Positions 1 to 10,500 of a DNA stretch of 64,000 bases are shown in pieces; within the stretch, counting starts at the first letter, position 1; each line of letters begins with the position of its first letter. Origin of the DNA: Anaerolineae bacterium. GTDB lineage: Bacteria; Chloroflexota; Anaerolineae; Promineifilales; Promineifilaceae. The DNA lies in assembly GCA_028277515.1 (NCBI GenBank), contig JANQGC010000234.1, positions 16,160 through 80,159 on the forward strand. Reading direction: 5' to 3'. A program made the translations under genes and the position numbers. Under the pieces are notes generated by a model, which saw nothing but the letters and a program-made list of their open reading frames with translations, was not told the origin of the DNA and searched no databases.

Positions 1-2543
1 GTTATGGGACCGGGTCCGGGGCCAGGACCGGGGGGGTTCTGGTTGACCGGGTCGTTGGGATTAAGTGGATCGGAGCCAAGCACCAATACTTCCTGACCAT
101 CCCCAAAGCCGTCCATATCGGTGTCAGCATTGAGGGGATTGGTCCCATAGATGAGCACTTCCTGACCATCGCTTAATTGGTCGGCATCCGTATCAGGATT
201 CAATGGATCGGTCCCAATCACGCCCTCTTGAGCGTTGCTCAAGCCATCACCATCCGTGTCGCCCTGCGATTCGGCCGTGCTCGCTGCTGAGGTTGCTGTT
301 TCTTGGGCATCGGCAATGGCCGTCGCTGTTTGTACGGTCGCGGTTTCATCAATAATAACCGTTGCGGTCTCCGTCCCAGGAATAAGTACTGCGGTTTGGG
401 TCATAGCGGATGACGTTTGTGTCGCCAATGCTCCGGCCAATGAAAGTGTTGCCGTTGGCGCCTGGCCAAACCAACGGTCGCGATTGATGACCGCCGCAAT
501 AGCCAGGGCGGCACAGGCCAGGGTACACACAAATATCAAAGCATAAAGCAGCCAGACTGGCAGCATGCTACTCGATATTGCCTCTCCTTCTAACTGCTGA
601 TGCCCACCCGCACGAGAAACAACATTAACCTCATAGGGAAAAACCTCACTCCCACCGAAAAAGTTGGATTCTCTAGACCGAATGCCAAGATCAACACGAG
701 CAATTTGGTTTGGTTCCAGAGGAATCCGCCCTCTTTCACCGCTGAAGTCCAGGGCATTATTGGGGTCACGGGGAACAACAGTGAAATTTCCCGGCGCACT
801 GCCCGTATTTTGTACTGAAACGGTCACGGTATCCGGAATGTTTACCTGCTGCGGTTCAAGCGTTGCAGCGAATGTAAAATAAGGGTTCACCACCAAATTC
901 AATCCGGCAACAGCATCTATATCCGGATTTCTTTGGGAGATTAATTCCAATCGTACGCGCTGCCGTCCTATTGGGGTACCCTGGTCCCGGGGTGGTTGAA
1001 CCCCTAAGGATAATTCAACCGTCTCACCGGCAGGAACGGTGACAAAGCCAATAGGCGTCGTCAGCCAGTTTGATGGAATTCCTTGAACGCGTAAACTGAC
1101 GCGATCATCAATCGTGCCGCGATTGACAACTTCAGCTTTAATTTCCGCTTCACTTCCCGGATCAACTGTAACCGTTTCCTGGACGTTATAAATGGATAAT
1201 GACTCTTGGGGATTACTCTCCGGCTCCGCTACTTCCTGCAAGCCTCTTGTGGTGGCCCCTAAAGCGGCCGCGCCGGTGAGCGCCAGCGCCTCAGTCTTCA
1301 CTTCTGGGGCGCGAAGAACCAGCTCATAAGGGCCAACTTTAGCCCGTGAACCGGGCACAAAAGGTGTTGGTTCTTCGGCGCGCAAACGGCGATCATCGAC
1401 CCAGGTTCCATTGACGCCACCCAGGTCTAAAACCTCCCAACCAAGTGAGGTTGCTTGCAAACGGGCATGATGACGCGAAACCCCTTCTGCGGGCAGCACC
1501 ACGTCATTGTCGGCGTTTCGCCCCACAGTAACAACGGAATTGGTCAGCGGAAGAACGCTAGGCTCATGGCCGGGCGCATTGATTAACAACTCAAATCCCT
1601 GTGGAGGATCGGCCACCCTATCTAAAATGTCTAGTTCCTGGCGAACCATTACACGGGTTATGGCGCCTTCCAAGGAAAGCAGTGCGCTGCGTAGTGCGGA
1701 GGCCATTTCATAGCCATTGGCAAAACGGTCGGCCGGGGATTTGGCCAATGCTTTAGCCAACAGGCTGTCAATTAACGGAGGCGCGTCAGCGCGATATTCG
1801 CTAGGGGGTGCAGGTCTCGTACCCCGGCGGTGGGTTGAAATCGCATCAGCCAGGGATTGAAAGGCAAAAGGCAGGCGATTGGTTACCAGTTCGTATAATA
1901 CAATACCTAATGAATATAAATCGGAACGACCGTCAAGCTCGGTCCCTTCGCACTGTTCCGGCGACATATAAGCGGGGGTGCCAACCGTTGCCCCACTTTG
2001 GGTCATTGGCGAACCTTCTTGCAGCTTGACCAGGCCAAAATCTGTTAAAAGCGCGCGAAAAGGTTGTTCATCCGATTCATCCGGATGGGCTAATCGTTTT
2101 AAGATAATGTTTCCCGGCTTCACATCACGGTGGATAACACCGCGCTGGTGGGCGTAATCGAGTGCTTCGGCAATCTGGATGCCAATTTGCATGCTCTGGG
2201 AAAATGGTAAAAATTTCTCAATAGACTGCAATCGGGCCAAATGCTCGCGCAAGCTACCGCCATCCACATATTCCATGGCAATAAATAAGCCCTGATCAGA
2301 ATCACCAAAATCATAAATTCGCACAATGGATGGATGGTCTAGCTTAGCTGCGGTTTGCGCCTCCTGGATCAGGCGCAGGCGAAATTCCGGCTGTCTGGCA
2401 AAATGACCATGCATTAACTTGATGGCTACCTGGCGTTCCAAATTACGGTCCAATGCGCGGAATACGGTACCCATCCCGCCATCACCCAAGAGCGAGTCCA
2501 GGCGATAACGGTCATTGATGGTTTGTCCGATCAGGCTGCTCAT
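1..2543 (-). CDS. Ser/Thr protein kinase with FHA domain and thrombospondin-type-3 repeats (partial)
   Basis: Membrane-anchored eukaryotic-type Ser/Thr kinase; the C-terminus lies beyond base 1. Reading from ATG 2543, the kinase domain covers about residues 1-275, with the glycine loop at 20-27, the VAIK lysine K42, HRD at 138-140, DFG at 168-170 and a GTPAYMSPE activation segment near 188-196. An FHA-like domain follows (about 340-410), then two Ig-like NEW3-type modules (about 440-650), one transmembrane helix (about 655-685), a Thr/Ala-rich stretch, and Asp-rich DTDxDG calcium-binding repeats from about residue 760, ending in a Pro-Gly run. The order implies a cytosolic kinase and FHA; the NEW3 modules precede the helix, so they would also be cytosolic if the topology is simple. 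The gene lies 17 bp downstream of the threonine aldolase on the same strand. Kinase identity is secure; signal and substrate are unknown. Confidence 0.9.
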   Translation of the reverse strand, partial: MSSLIGQTINDRYRLDSLLGDGGMGTVFRALDRNLERQVAIKLMHGHFARQPEFRLRLIQEAQTAAKLDHPSIVRIYDFGDSDQGLFIAMEYVDGGSLREHLARLQSIEKFLPFSQSMQIGIQIAEALDYAHQRGVIHRDVKPGNIILKRLAHPDESDEQPFRALLTDFGLVKLQEGSPMTQSGATVGTPAYMSPEQCEGTELDGRSDLYSLGIVLYELVTNRLPFAFQSLADAISTHRRGTRPAPPSEYRADAPPLIDSLLAKALAKSPADRFANGYEMASALRSALLSLEGAITRVMVRQELDILDRVADPPQGFELLINAPGHEPSVLPLTNSVVTVGRNADNDVVLPAEGVSRHHARLQATSLGWEVLDLGGVNGTWVDDRRLRAEEPTPFVPGSRAKVGPYELVLRAPEVKTEALALTGAAALGATTRGLQEVAEPESNPQESLSIYNVQETVTVDPGSEAEIKAEVVNRGTIDDRVSLRVQGIPSNWLTTPIGFVTVPAGETVELSLGVQPPRDQGTPIGRQRVRLELISQRNPDIDAVAGLNLVVNPYFTFAATLEPQQVNIPDTVTVSVQNTGSAPGNFTVVPRDPNNALDFSGERGRIPLEPNQIARVDLGIRSRESNFFGGSEVFPYEVNVVSRAGGHQQLEGEAISSSMLPVWLLYALIFVCTLACAALAIAAVINRDRWFGQAPTATLSLAGALATQTSSAMTQTAVLIPGTETATVIIDETATVQTATAIADAQETATSAASTAESQGDTDGDGLSNAQEGVIGTDPLNPDTDADQLSDGQEVLIYGTNPLNADTDMDGFGDGQEVLVLGSDPLNPNDPVNQNPPGPGPGPGPI

Positions 2544-2560
2544 GCTCTAAGTTCTCCCGC

Positions 2561-3604
2561 TCAACCGTGGAGCGAATCCTCCATCACATTCAGGAACAGG
2601 TCCACATCTTGCTCACAAATCCAATAATGAGTCACTGCCCGAAATCCGCGCGCCCCTTCTGACCCAAGCCAAATATTCGCCTTTTGGCGCATGCGCTGAG
2701 CAATCTCGCTCGGGGAATAAGAAACATCATCAGCCAGGTCAAAAAAAACAATATTAGTTTTGACTCTATGCGGATTGACCCGAACCCCGGAGATTTTCGC
2801 TAATCCCTCAGCCAACCGGTACGCGTTTTGATGATCCACCGGTAAGCGACCAATCATTTCATTTAAGGATAGGATTCCCGCGGCGGCCAGGATTCCGGCT
2901 TGACGCATGCCGCCACCAAGTGACTTTCTTATTCGTCTTGCCTGATAAATAAATTCTTGCGAACCACACAACAGTGAACCAACAGGGGCGCACAACCCCT
3001 TGCTCAGGCAAAAAGTGACTGAATCAACATACTGTGTCAATTCCGTCGGCTCAATTTCTAAAGCAGTGGTCGCATTAAACAGCCGAGCACCATCCATATG
3101 AACTGTCAATCCGTATTGGTCGGCCACATTTTTTATCTCTGAGAAGTAATCGACCGGGATAGGATACCCTCCACGCTGGCCATAACTATTCTCAACATGG
3201 ATCAAGCGGTGTCGCGGCCAATGGACATCATCGCTGCTAACAATGGAAATAATTGCATCAATATCCATTCGGCCGATGTCATCTGTCGACAAAGCCTTTG
3301 GAAAAATGCCGCCTAATGATGATACGCTGCCGGTTTCCCAAAGCATGACATGGGAATCATACCCCACAATCATCTGATCTCCGCGGTTCGCATGGGTTAA
3401 AATTCCTGTGACATTACCCATCGTGCCGCTGGCAACAAACAACGCCGCTTCTTTTCCTACCGTTTGTGCAGCCAGTGCTTCCAGGGCATTGACAGTAGGA
3501 TCCTCTCCATACACATCGTCTCCAACCTCGGCCGTAACCATCGCTTCTCTCATTGCAGGGGTTGGCCAACTGACAGTGTCCGAACGGAAATCGATCCTAT
3601 CCAT
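2561..3604 (-). CDS. ltaE: Low-specificity L-threonine aldolase
   Basis: PLP-dependent fold-type I enzyme that cleaves L-threonine or L-allo-threonine to glycine and acetaldehyde. The 347-residue length is normal. The N-terminus has the family signature [14 protein letters not shown]; the segment [10 protein letters not shown] (169-178) contributes the PLP-ring aspartate, and K202 in [10 protein letters not shown] is the predicted Schiff-base lysine. The start ATG at 3604 leaves no extra N-terminal sequence. The kinase gene follows after 17 bp, so the two may be cotranscribed, although no functional link is obvious. Family assignment is firm; stereospecificity cannot be read from sequence. 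Confidence 0.92.
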   Translation of the reverse strand: MDRIDFRSDTVSWPTPAMREAMVTAEVGDDVYGEDPTVNALEALAAQTVGKEAALFVASGTMGNVTGILTHANRGDQMIVGYDSHVMLWETGSVSSLGGIFPKALSTDDIGRMDIDAIISIVSSDDVHWPRHRLIHVENSYGQRGGYPIPVDYFSEIKNVADQYGLTVHMDGARLFNATTALEIEPTELTQYVDSVTFCLSKGLCAPVGSLLCGSQEFIYQARRIRKSLGGGMRQAGILAAAGILSLNEMIGRLPVDHQNAYRLAEGLAKISGVRVNPHRVKTNIVFFDLADDVSYSPSEIAQRMRQKANIWLGSEGARGFRAVTHYWICEQDVDLFLNVMEDSLHG

Positions 3605-3682
3605 GCTTGAAGTTTACGTAATATTTTAAAGATTGCAAGAGTATTACGCCTGAATACAGCGTACAGAATATGTTAATAAGGG

Positions 3683-4711
3683 TTATTCAACAAGAGAAGG
3701 AAACGGTTGGCCGGGCTGTTGAAATAAGTCCTTGGGAGTAAAATCGGGCACAAGTAAATGCAGCATGGCAGGCTTAATTTCACATTCAATCGGGGTTCGG
3801 CCGGCCGGATCACCGTCCATTTGTAAGGGAGCCGGCGGGTCAGTGCGGATAGTGACATGCCGTCCATGTACCAGCAATGTATCAGGTTGCTTGAGATGTT
3901 GGCCGCGCAGCGCCTGCAAAGCATGACGCGAAATGCTGGGGAAACCCTGGCCGCCAAACAACCAAACTTCGAGCAACCCATCATCAAGCTGCGCTGTTTC
4001 CGTCAGCGATATCAGCCCGCCTGCATAGCGGCGGCTGTTGCTGATCAGTGCCAGGACATAATCACCCTCAAAACGATACCCATCAACTTCTACCTGGGCA
4101 TGAATATGCGAAAATCTGGTCAGGATTGGGATACCTCTTAATACATAATCAGCCCGGCCGATCTTCTTGGTCCATTTAGGTCTTGGCTCCAATTCATGAA
4201 TCAGAAATCCATCCGCACCAACACTGGCCCATAACATCCAATAACGCCCTTTACCTCCTGGAATTTTCGTCCAACCCAGGTCCATGCGCTGCACTCGACC
4301 ACTCATTAATGCATCTGAAATCGTGAGTAGTTTATTATCTTGTAAAGTGGAGGAAAAAGGTTCCGGCAATACGGTTGTGGCCTGCATTTCCAGAAAACCA
4401 GGAATTGGCATTTCTAATTCACGGGCAAAGGAATTAGCGGTACCCGCAGGCAGGATTCCCATGATCGTATCGCTGCCGGCCAAGCCATTGACCACCTCAC
4501 CTAACGTACCGTCCCCACCCGCCGCGAGAACCAGCAAGAAACCAGCATCGGCTGCCTGTGCAGCTAACATCGTCGCATGGCCGGGGGCATTGGTTGGTTG
4601 GAGAAGTACTTCCCACGCACCCTGCTGCCATCTTGCTGCGATTTGTTCCATGGTGGCCGCCAGGTTTCCAGGTCCCGCCAAAGGATTATAAATAATCGCA
4701 ACGTTGCCCAT
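3683..4711 (-). CDS. Diacylglycerol kinase-family lipid kinase (YegS/DgkB type)
   Basis: Predicted soluble lipid kinase of the DAGK catalytic family, which phosphorylates diacylglycerol or related lipids at the membrane. It has 342 residues, somewhat longer than the usual 300. Visible motifs are the nucleotide-binding GGDGT (65-69) and PAGTANSFA (88-96), followed by a beta-sandwich C-terminal half containing a substrate-lobe segment near SNSRRYAGG. Its start lies 2 bp past the stop of the upstream unknown gene, so translation is probably coupled. The actual lipid substrate cannot be decided from sequence. Confidence 0.88.
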   Translation of the reverse strand: MGNVAIIYNPLAGPGNLAATMEQIAARWQQGAWEVLLQPTNAPGHATMLAAQAADAGFLLVLAAGGDGTLGEVVNGLAGSDTIMGILPAGTANSFARELEMPIPGFLEMQATTVLPEPFSSTLQDNKLLTISDALMSGRVQRMDLGWTKIPGGKGRYWMLWASVGADGFLIHELEPRPKWTKKIGRADYVLRGIPILTRFSHIHAQVEVDGYRFEGDYVLALISNSRRYAGGLISLTETAQLDDGLLEVWLFGGQGFPSISRHALQALRGQHLKQPDTLLVHGRHVTIRTDPPAPLQMDGDPAGRTPIECEIKPAMLHLLVPDFTPKDLFQQPGQPFPSLVE

Positions 4712-4713
4712 GA

Positions 4714-5382
4714 TCAGGCTCCCAGCCCCTCATCCTTACGATGGCTTCTAATGCCGCCCTTTTGGATTACTTCTTCAACAATCTCTCCGGCCAGTTTCTG
4801 CACCTCGGCTTCATTTTGCGGGAGGCGCTGTTCTTGAATCTCAACCCTACCGTTAACGCACGGGAGCACCAGCGGGACTCGATAAGGCGCTTTACCTTCA
4901 GCCACCTTATAATTTCGTTCCGATTGAAGACCACGCTCCTTGAGTGTAGCGTAAAGCCGGTCGACATAATGCCCGCCTTCAATAAAAAGATCATTGATTT
5001 CTCTAGCATCAACGAACCGATCCCAGGTGGTGTGGATGAAGGTCACCCGGCGCCAGCGTAAACTCAAGATGGGGGTTTCCCGCTTGATGATGGGTCCCAA
5101 TTGCACTTTGTAGTAATAATCTTGGGCACGGGGGTGGTTTTTTTGCTCAGGCAGTAATTCTATCCGCCTTACCAGTTCATGTCCTTGATTTTGAGCAAAG
5201 TAGTGAATCGCCCACTTTTCTTCACCGAAACGACGGCCGAAGTAAAACGCAAAATATTCAGAATGTAAGCCTTTGGGCGCATGAGCTTGCGGAACCCGGT
5301 ACCATCCTTCATTCCTGGCCAATGCAAAATCTTGCGGCTGGGGCACGAAGGCAACCAATACACGATCTTCAGGGTACATCAT
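4714..5382 (-). CDS. Conserved-looking hypothetical protein, 222 aa
   Basis: I do not recognise this family. The protein is soluble, with no signal peptide or membrane segment, and rich in aromatic and basic residues in its middle (WRRVTFIHTTWDRF near 125-140), with a charged C-terminal tail. Two adjacent ATG codons open it; no clear Shine-Dalgarno precedes either, so the exact start is uncertain by one codon. It is followed after 2 bp by the lipid kinase gene, and its 5' side faces a divergent M29 peptidase gene across an intergenic region that holds a 103-bp repeat. Coding is supported by length, codon pattern and tight coupling to its neighbour. Confidence 0.75.
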   Translation of the reverse strand: MMYPEDRVLVAFVPQPQDFALARNEGWYRVPQAHAPKGLHSEYFAFYFGRRFGEEKWAIHYFAQNQGHELVRRIELLPEQKNHPRAQDYYYKVQLGPIIKRETPILSLRWRRVTFIHTTWDRFVDAREINDLFIEGGHYVDRLYATLKERGLQSERNYKVAEGKAPYRVPLVLPCVNGRVEIQEQRLPQNEAEVQKLAGEIVEEVIQKGGIRSHRKDEGLGA

Positions 5383-5468
5383 TCAAGCTAATTTTAAATG
5401 GCGACTTTGTGCCAGTCAAACTCAGATTTTCTCGTTATAATAGGTTTCATTCTTTTCACAATCTGAAT

Positions 5469-5571
5469 ATTGTGTTACCTAAAATTTGACAACTTTTATT
5501 GAATGGTTTTTGCCCACATATCAAGTGTAGAGTTGTCAAATTTCTGTGCAAATGATTATTGTAACAGTGTA
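5469..5571. repeat. 103-bp non-coding repeat, copy 1 (MITE-like)
   Basis: About 88% identical, without gaps, to 61172-61274. The inside carries an inverted repeat (TTTGACAAC near 5488 and GTTGTCAAA near 5532) that can form a hairpin. CTGAAT occurs directly before the element (5463-5468) and directly after it (5572-5577), which looks like a 6-bp target-site duplication. Short imperfect end repeats (TGTTAC near the left end, GTAACA near the right) are present. No ORF lies inside. It sits in a divergent intergenic region, as copy 2 does. Confidence 0.7.
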
Positions 5572-5612
5572 CTGAATCAGAAATCGCCTAGTTTTCAGGA
5601 GTAAATAAGATA

Positions 5613-6719
5613 ATGGATTCCCGCGTTCAAAAATTGGCCAAACTCCTTGTCAATTATAGTGTCAACATTCAACCGCAAGAAAAGGTTCTCATCACTGGAA
5701 CTATTCCCAGTCTACCGCTTGTTGCTGAAACATACCGGGAGGCTATCCGGGCCGGCGGCTATCCCATGATCCAAATTGGGGATGAAAGCCTGGATCAGAT
5801 CTTCTACCAGGAAAGCAGTGAGGATCAACTGCAATACATTCACGAACCCATGAAATTCATCTTGGAAAACTATGATTGCTTAATCAATATTCGAGGAACA
5901 AACAATACCAGAGCACTCTCCGATATTGACCCATCGCGCCAGCAAATTGTACAGGCATCAAGAAGTGAATTATTGGGAACTTATATGCAGCGCGCGGCCG
6001 ATGGTGATTTGCGCTGGGTGGGAACACTTTACCCTACCAACGCCCATGCGCAAGAAGCGGATATGTCCCTGGCAGATTTTGAAGATTTCGTTTACAAGGC
6101 CTGTTTTACCGACAAAGATGACCCGGTTGCCGAATGGTTGGCCATCAGTGAAATGCAGCAAAAACTGGTGGATTGGCTGGCCGGCAAAGGAAAGGTTGTT
6201 GTTGAGGGACCAAACATTGAAATGGAACTGTCTGTAGCCGGACGAACCTTTATCAACTCTGATGGTAAACGCAATATGCCCTCTGGAGAAATTTTTACTG
6301 CTCCGGTTGAAGAATCGGTCAATGGTTGGGTTCGTTTTTCCTACCCGGCGATTGTTGGTGGTCGGGAAGTGATGGGGGTTTACCTTCGTTTTGAAGATGG
6401 AAGAGTTGTTGCTGCCCAGGCGGAAAAAAATGAAGCGTTTTTGTTAAAGACTTTGGATACTGATGAAGGGGCGCGCCGTTTGGGCGAATTCGCCATTGGC
6501 ACAAATAAGGGAATCGATCGCTTTACCAAATCTATTCTCTTTGACGAAAAAATCGGGGGGACGATTCATATGGCGCTCGGCCGAGGTTATCCGGAAACAG
6601 GCAGCAAAAATACATCCGCTATACATTGGGACATGATTTGCGATATGCGAGATGGTGGCAAAATATGGGTCGACGATGAACTCTTTTACGATAGCGGGAA
6701 CTTTTTAATCAATGCCTGA
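5613..6719 (+). CDS. M29-family metallo-aminopeptidase
   Basis: Predicted cytosolic aminopeptidase of the thermophilic M29 family (AmpS/aminopeptidase T type), which removes N-terminal residues using a dinuclear metal centre. At 368 residues the length is typical. The N-terminal half has the family pattern LAKLLVNYSVNIQPQEKVLI; the C-terminal half holds the metal-ligand region (GPNIEMELSVAGR, EIFTAPVEESVNG, and the HMALGRGYPETG and SAIHWDMICDMRDGG segments with conserved His and Asp). An AGGAG-like site lies just upstream of ATG 5613. The TGA stop overlaps the start of mutM by 8 bp, showing coupling and also that TGA acts as a normal stop in this genome. Confidence 0.9.
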   Translation: MDSRVQKLAKLLVNYSVNIQPQEKVLITGTIPSLPLVAETYREAIRAGGYPMIQIGDESLDQIFYQESSEDQLQYIHEPMKFILENYDCLINIRGTNNTRALSDIDPSRQQIVQASRSELLGTYMQRAADGDLRWVGTLYPTNAHAQEADMSLADFEDFVYKACFTDKDDPVAEWLAISEMQQKLVDWLAGKGKVVVEGPNIEMELSVAGRTFINSDGKRNMPSGEIFTAPVEESVNGWVRFSYPAIVGGREVMGVYLRFEDGRVVAAQAEKNEAFLLKTLDTDEGARRLGEFAIGTNKGIDRFTKSILFDEKIGGTIHMALGRGYPETGSKNTSAIHWDMICDMRDGGKIWVDDELFYDSGNFLINA

Positions 6720-7524
6720 ACTACCGGAAGTCGAATCTGCTGCTCGCATGTTAAAACCCCAATTGGTGGGTAAAAGAATCGTGGGCATAAAGGTAAATTG
6801 GCCACACCATATCGATCGTCCTGACACGGAAGAGTTTCGTTTTCGCATCTCAGGCCTTCGATTTCTTGATGTTACACGGCGGGCGAAATTTCTTGTATTT
6901 TCACTTGAAAATGAAGAAACTCTGCTGATTCATTTGCGTATGTCCGGCCATCTTAGCGTTGTCCCGGCATCACCTCCATATGACAAACATACGCATACCA
7001 TCTTTGAATTAGACAGCGGCGAAGAATTACGTTTCCGGGATACGCGCAAATTTGGCCGTGTTTACCTTGTAAACGATCCGCAAGATGTGCTGGGAAAATT
7101 AGGACCGGAGCCATTAGATCCATCTTTCACCGTTGAGATATTAAAGGAACGACTCGAAAATCGCAAAAGGATACTAAAGCCTATGTTGTTGGACCAGGGC
7201 TTCATCGCCGGCATTGGCAACATCTACGCAGATGAAGCATTATTTGACGCCAGGTTGCTCCCCACTCGACGCACGGACACATTGACAGATTCGGAAATTG
7301 AAGCTCTGCATCATGGCATCCAGGAGGTGCTTAAATTAGGGATTGAAAAAACAGGCGCCAGCTTTACAACCTTCTTCAATCCGGACGGCAGCCAGGGAGA
7401 AATGCAAAATTCATTCAATGTATTTCAACGAACAGGAGAAAATTGTTATCGCTGCGGTGGTGTGATTGAGCGTATAAAACTAGGTGGGCGTAGCACTCAT
7501 TTTTGTCCACAGTGCCAAAAATAA
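6712..7524 (+). CDS. mutM: Formamidopyrimidine-DNA glycosylase
   Basis: Bifunctional DNA glycosylase/AP lyase that removes 8-oxoguanine and ring-opened purines in base excision repair. The 270-residue protein begins PELPEVES after Met, giving the catalytic Pro2 and Glu3. The helix-two-turn-helix segment (LDQGFIAGIGNIYADEALF, near 160-180) and a C-terminal zinc finger (CYRCGG near residue 244 and CPQC at the end) are intact. It overlaps the upstream aminopeptidase gene by 8 bp and ends at a hairpin shared with convergent secA. Confidence 0.96.
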   Translation: MPELPEVESAARMLKPQLVGKRIVGIKVNWPHHIDRPDTEEFRFRISGLRFLDVTRRAKFLVFSLENEETLLIHLRMSGHLSVVPASPPYDKHTHTIFELDSGEELRFRDTRKFGRVYLVNDPQDVLGKLGPEPLDPSFTVEILKERLENRKRILKPMLLDQGFIAGIGNIYADEALFDARLLPTRRTDTLTDSEIEALHHGIQEVLKLGIEKTGASFTTFFNPDGSQGEMQNSFNVFQRTGENCYRCGGVIERIKLGGRSTHFCPQCQK

Positions 7525-7526
7525 AC

Positions 7527-7549
7527 GAGACACCCGATAAACGTGTCTC
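7527..7549. terminator. Hairpin between convergent mutM and secA
   Basis: GAGACAC (7527-7533) pairs with GTGTCTC (7543-7549) around a 9-base loop, right after the mutM stop. It lies between two convergent genes and could work both ways, but no strong T run follows, so efficiency is uncertain. Confidence 0.55.
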
Positions 7550-7561
7550 TCTCTAATACAT

Positions 7562-10500
7562 TTAGCGTCGTCTTCTCCGTTTCTTTTTCTTTTTTGTCAT
7601 AGTAGCTGCTGAACTACCAACAGAGCTTCCATTGGAGGTGCTATTACCCTTATTACCCCCGCGACGGCCGTGGCAATGTTTATACTTCTTGCCACTGCCG
7701 CAAGGGCACGGATCATTCCGGCCGATTTTTGCAGCTGCCCGGCGCACACCCTTTTTTCCCTTCCCGTGTGAAACTACCTCATAGCCGGCACTTTGAGCTT
7801 GCAGTTTGTAGGCAACTTCCGCCTGCTGTTTTTCCACAAACGCTATGTGATTGGCGATCTGGCGGAAAAAGCGATCAGCCACGGCTTTGTCAATGTTTTC
7901 GCGCATGTTCTTGAACATTTCAAAGGAGCGCCGTTTATACTCCACCTTAGGATCACGTTGGCCGAGAGCAGCCAACCCAATCTCACGGCGCAAATCGTCC
8001 ATTGCGGTCAGATAATCACGCCATTCATTGTCAATAGCCGACAGCAATAATGTCCTTTGGAAGTTCTGAAATTCTTCATCACCGATGCGTTCGCGCCATT
8101 TTTCTTGCTGCCTGGCGGCATAATCGTTCAAAGCAGTGATTAATTGCTCACCATCTAATGCGGATAAGCTGTCCATCAACAAGTCACGTAGAGCTAGTTG
8201 AACCTGCCGGTGAAATTTTTCTTGTCGGGGAACGGCCGACTTGGTCGTCAAGCCCTCCGTTCGGAATTGATTAAAAGCCTGAGAAATCTCTTCCTCAGCT
8301 TTACCCCAAATTTTTTCACGTTCTTCATCTTCTAGCTGCTCGGCCAGAAAGTTATTAAAGAGATCGGCCACATGATCAACATATTCAATTCGCCACTTAT
8401 CTCTTGTTTGCACCTGGCCGGAGCGCTGGCGTGCCAAAACAGATAAATTGGGAATTGTGGGCAAAATAGGCAGGAAACGGCCCATGGCCTGGAGCAGTTG
8501 GTAAAGATTGTCACCCCTTTCTTCATTCTCATAAGCAATAATCATGAGCCGCTCGGCGATTGCATCGGTCGACATCTCCTCCAATTCCTGCCGATCCAGT
8601 TTCACCACATCGGGTAATAATCCACGTAAATTGCGCAGAATACCTGTGACATTGACCACATCCGTAGCATCCGTGCTGAATTCGGCAATGATGCGATCGA
8701 TTTCACCTCTGACATACCCTATATAATTAATGACGTAGTGGGATACCAGGTCTTCAATTGCAAGTTCAAAAGCATCTGAAATCTGTTCATCCAGATCGTC
8801 AGCTTCACCTAAGAGAATGGCTCGCCGTTGGCCGTAAATAGCCTCACGCTGTTTGCTCATCACATCATCATACTCGACGACATTTTTGCGGATGTCGAAA
8901 TTGTAACCTTCAATCCGTTCTTGCGAGTTTTCGATGATTTTGTCCAGCATGCTGTTTTCGATGGGCATGTCGTCTGGAATGCTAGTCCTGGACATAAAGC
9001 CTTTTAGCCTTTCCCCGCCAAATCGACGCATCAAGTCATCTTCCAATGATAAGAAGAACCGCGAGGAACCCGGATCGCCCTGCCGCGCTGCACGGCCGCG
9101 AAGCTGATTATCGATTCGCCGTGATTCATGCCGTTCTGATCCAATGACATGTAATCCTCCCAATTGCCAGATTTCGGCGCGATCGGCTTCAGCATCATTT
9201 CTGAGTTTCTCAATATCGCGGATCAAATCTTCGCCCAATCCAGGAGTCTTTTCAGCAACTGCCGAGGCTTCTACTGGCTCCTGGCCTAATACGGCCCGGA
9301 TCAAGGCGGCTCGCGCGTTATAATGTTGCTCGAACAGGAGCTGCCCCAAAACCTTAGAGAGAACTTCCGCCTTTTGTTCAGGAGAGTATTGGCGATTTTT
9401 TAACGCAGCAGCATAACTGCCCAATGTTTCAAATTCTCGTAAGACATGATCGATAAATGCGACATCCCGCCCTAAATCTGACACCCTTTCCCGGGCACGC
9501 TGTAAATCATTGGTTTGAATCATCAAAACAATTTTTTCAGCATCACTGTAATCCAGATCATAAGATTGGTAAAGCGTGCGTGTCACGTAGCGAGCAATAC
9601 CTAATCTTTCGACCTCCGGGAGCGCGTCTTGAATTTCATCGTTATGTTTAGCTAACCAATCAACGAGATCTGCGCTTAATTTTTTATTGCGGCGCGTAAA
9701 ATCATTGGCCGCATCTTGGCCGTCGGCCATTAAAATTTGCGCTAATTGGGTTAACAATCGCTGGTCAAACAAGGTGTCCGACACCATCTCAGCAGCCAGG
9801 CCTTCCGGGTTACCACCTAATAGAATATCCGTCCCGCGACCGGCCATATTGGTAGAGATTGTGACTGCCCCCTTCTGGCCGGCCTGGGCAACGACAAGGG
9901 CTTCAGATTGATGAATTTTGGCATTGAGGACATTATGCGCGATTTTTTCTCTCTGCAAGGTGCGATGAATCGACTCCGAGTGTTCAACGGAAGTTGTACC
10001 CACTAAAATTGGACGGCCGGACTCATTAACGCGCTTTATTTCACTTAGAATAGCCTGATCTTTGGCTTCATCAGTACCATAAATCTGGTCTTTAAAGTCA
10101 ATTCGTTTGAAGTAAACCGGCTCCTCGGAATCTGGAGATAAGTAACGAGTTGCTTCGGTCCCTTCAATTTTTTCCTTTTCAGTAATGAGGCCCATCGATC
10201 CCGTATCGACGATGTACTGTACATTAGTAGGCAATGGGGTAACGCCGAGAGTATAAATCTCATCAAACTCCTCGGCATCCGTCATTGCCGTACCGGTCAT
10301 TCCGGCCAGCTTCTCATACAGGCGAAAATAATTTTGCAAGGTAATTGTGGCGACTGTGATGGTCTCCCGTTTGATGGAAACCCCTTCTTTGGCTTCAATG
10401 GCTTCATGTAAGCCATCCGAATAGCGACGGCCAGGCATCAAACGACCTGTAAAATCGTCGACGATCACGATTTCGCCATCCTTGATCACATAATGCACGT

